Shown in pieces: positions 62,499 to 64,000 of a stretch of 64,000 nt of DNA. The DNA comes from Thereva unica. Lineage: Eukaryota > Arthropoda > Insecta > Diptera > Therevidae. Position 1 is the first letter of the stretch. Each line of letters opens with the position of its first letter. The DNA lies in NCBI GenBank assembly GCA_949987705.1, contig OX465282.1:6126501-6190500 (forward strand), read 5' to 3'. The translations under genes and the position numbers were made by a program. The notes beneath the pieces were generated by a model. That model was not told the DNA's origin. It made no database searches and worked only from the letters and a program-made list of their open reading frames with translations.

Positions 62499-63779
62499 GA
62501 GTTCAAAAGTAAGGTTCTTTGGCATCTGCTCCAACATCCCCCAAACATTGCTCCCAACCTATCCTATTCTCTTTATTCCACAAAAAACTGACATTGGTGT
62601 CGAGGTAGGAAGGTGACTCGACGAAATCGAGAAATTCACAAATTCACAAATTAAACCGTATGGGAAATAAAGATGTGGTTCGTGGCTCGCTAAGGACGTG
62701 GCTCTGCGCCGAACGGATAATCAGCAAGTGGAAAAGTAGGTGACCTAGTCAGCCGCGCTTAGGTGCCCGGAAGAGCTGGTTAACCGAGGAATCGAACTGA
62801 AGGTGTTCTAGTGGAAGAAGTTTCCGCCATCACTGCAGCATTCGCTAGGAAGCTGCTTAGTAGAGAGGGCGCATGCTAACCTAGTAAGAGCTAATGCCTT
62901 GTAGTAAGAGCTAATGGCCATCGAAATGTTGGCTAAGTTTAAGCTGTGAAAGAATCGAAAACGAAAGCCGACATTACGTTCATGTAACTGATCGTAGCGA
63001 AAGTACGTATCACGGATCCATTTGCCGCCCGTTCGACTATCTACTGGGGTCCCAAAATGACCCAGCTTGAATAATTGAAACGTGCTTGCCAGTGTCTATT
63101 AAAAATAGTTGTTACTGCCGCTTACCAACAGTGGTCATGAGCAAACACCCAATTTGGTTGCTGTTCGATGAACCTACACCGTCTAATCGGTTATTGAGTT
63201 GAGGGCTTTGGCCCTCTTAAATAATATTCAAGATGGTCTGTTCTTGTGCACGCTTGGGCCGTATTTTTCGAGGTAGCAGCACGTGTTTCCGTTGCTGGTA
63301 TCATCGATCTCTAGGTTGCATGATTCAAGTGGTTCGTTGGGTCGTCTAGAGTCGGATGTTCAATTTTACTGGCGTCTAGAATGCTTGTGCTAACAGAAAA
63401 AACTGTCGGCTTTCCGGGCGAAGGTTTTTAGTTAAAGAAGAATGGACCCGAGCGGAGCCGGATCAGATTCATAGAGAACATGTGTCGACGTCTTTCATTC
63501 AAAGCCGGCATTCTGTTCTCCTGAACATTACTTGATTGTAAAAGTAATACCTACCGCAGCCCAATCAGATATTCCATCCATCCATTCCACCAACAGCCTA
63601 AAGTTCCCCCTATTTAGAGTGATAGCACCTCTTGAGGCGAAGGTGCTTAGTTAGTTTATTAGGTCTTGAGCCTGTCTAGGACCTGGGACTGATTCCCAAT
63701 AAGCTAGCTTCAGTCCCTTAACTCAGTCCTCTAACGGGGCTTGGAGGTTGACCAGGAGATGCCACAGATGGGTTCAGGG
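62499..63779. other. Unassigned sequence
   Basis: No supported genes. The part nearest the LINE fragment may be its 3' region, but no motifs are legible. Confidence 0.3.
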
Positions 63780-64000
63780 CCCAGCGTCTCATATCATTAC
63801 CTTGTGTTCGCTTGTCCGCAACCTCATTGTCCTTGATATCCTAGTGTCTGAGACCCAGCAGAGTGAGGCCAGGGAAAATGGCCAAGCTCTAAAGTACGTC
63901 GCAGCAACCTTTCTCCAGGTTGAGCTTAGCGCAGGTCTTAATGGCATGTATTTCAGTCTGGAAAACAATCTCATTACTCATCGCAATCGAGACGTTGGAG
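63780..64000 (-). pseudogene. LINE RNase H fragment, runs off the window
   Basis: The minus strand reads SNEIVFQTEIHAIKTCAKLN (the Glu-containing RNase H motif) and then, after a stop and a deletion, RHxDIKDNEVADK (the terminal GH..I.GNE.AD motif). The second-Asp motif SDSQAA is missing. It is a decayed RNase H-bearing LINE, incomplete at the window edge. Confidence 0.7.

Overview
This window looks like gene-poor DNA from a fly (Diptera, probably Schizophora). The evidence is AT-rich non-coding blocks with TATGTATATACATA-type microsatellites, LOA, CR1 and RTE non-LTR retrotransposons, a BEL/Pao element, hAT, Tc1, pogo and Harbinger-like DNA elements, and a decayed Psc/Su(z)2-type Polycomb gene. 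I find no intact host protein-coding gene. A near-consensus zero-length-exon splice site at 370/371 on the + strand suggests, as inference, that the window lies inside a very long intron of a + strand gene.

Layout. 1-5493: unique-looking DNA with a decayed RNase H-bearing LINE (720-2430), a Harbinger-like MITE (2681-3094) and minus-strand LINE scraps. 5498-7630: a TIR transposon with a 399-residue DUF7869-like transposase and a TCGA target duplication, followed by a pogo-like MITE (7657-8027) and a second Harbinger-like element (8310-8873). 9173-10540: a LINE scrap and a 5S rRNA-derived SINE. 11264-18940, all on the minus strand: a 5'-truncated LOA LINE with an open 885-residue RT/RNase H frame, and a nearly complete CR1-like LINE abutting its truncated end. 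20300-24900: decayed LINE, Ty3/gypsy and MITE pieces. 25463-26014: a 4 x 138 bp tandem array. 28912-29405: the Polycomb-type pseudogene, followed by LOA endonuclease scraps and a second 5S-derived SINE. 32176-32577: a small hAT MITE. 34343-37219: a tRNA-derived SINE split by a hAT element that itself carries a Tc1-like and a TTAA-flanked element. 37878-44819: an apparently recent BEL/Pao retrotransposon with identical 311-bp LTRs, inserted into the endonuclease of an RTE-type LINE. 47725-50340: a CR1-like LINE copy and a second LINE tail. 50775-51785: a 7 x ~145 bp array related to the one at 25.5 kb. 53.7-64 kb: MITEs, a hAT element with perfect 8-bp target duplications carrying a SINE, and decayed BEL, LOA and other LINE fragments.

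The only open frames with convincing protein homology are transposable-element proteins: the DUF7869-like transposase, LOA ORF2, CR1 ORF1 and ORF2, BEL Gag-Pol and part of CR1 ORF2 at 48.4 kb. The long open elements (LOA, CR1, BEL) all lie on the minus strand, antisense to the inferred host transcript. Non-coding blocks between elements (about 3.6-5.5, 19-20.3, 26.6-28.6, 32.6-34.3, 45.7-47.6, 51.8-53.7 and 59.4-60.1 kb) look like host intronic or intergenic DNA. All assignments come from reading motifs and repeats by eye; no database search was run.
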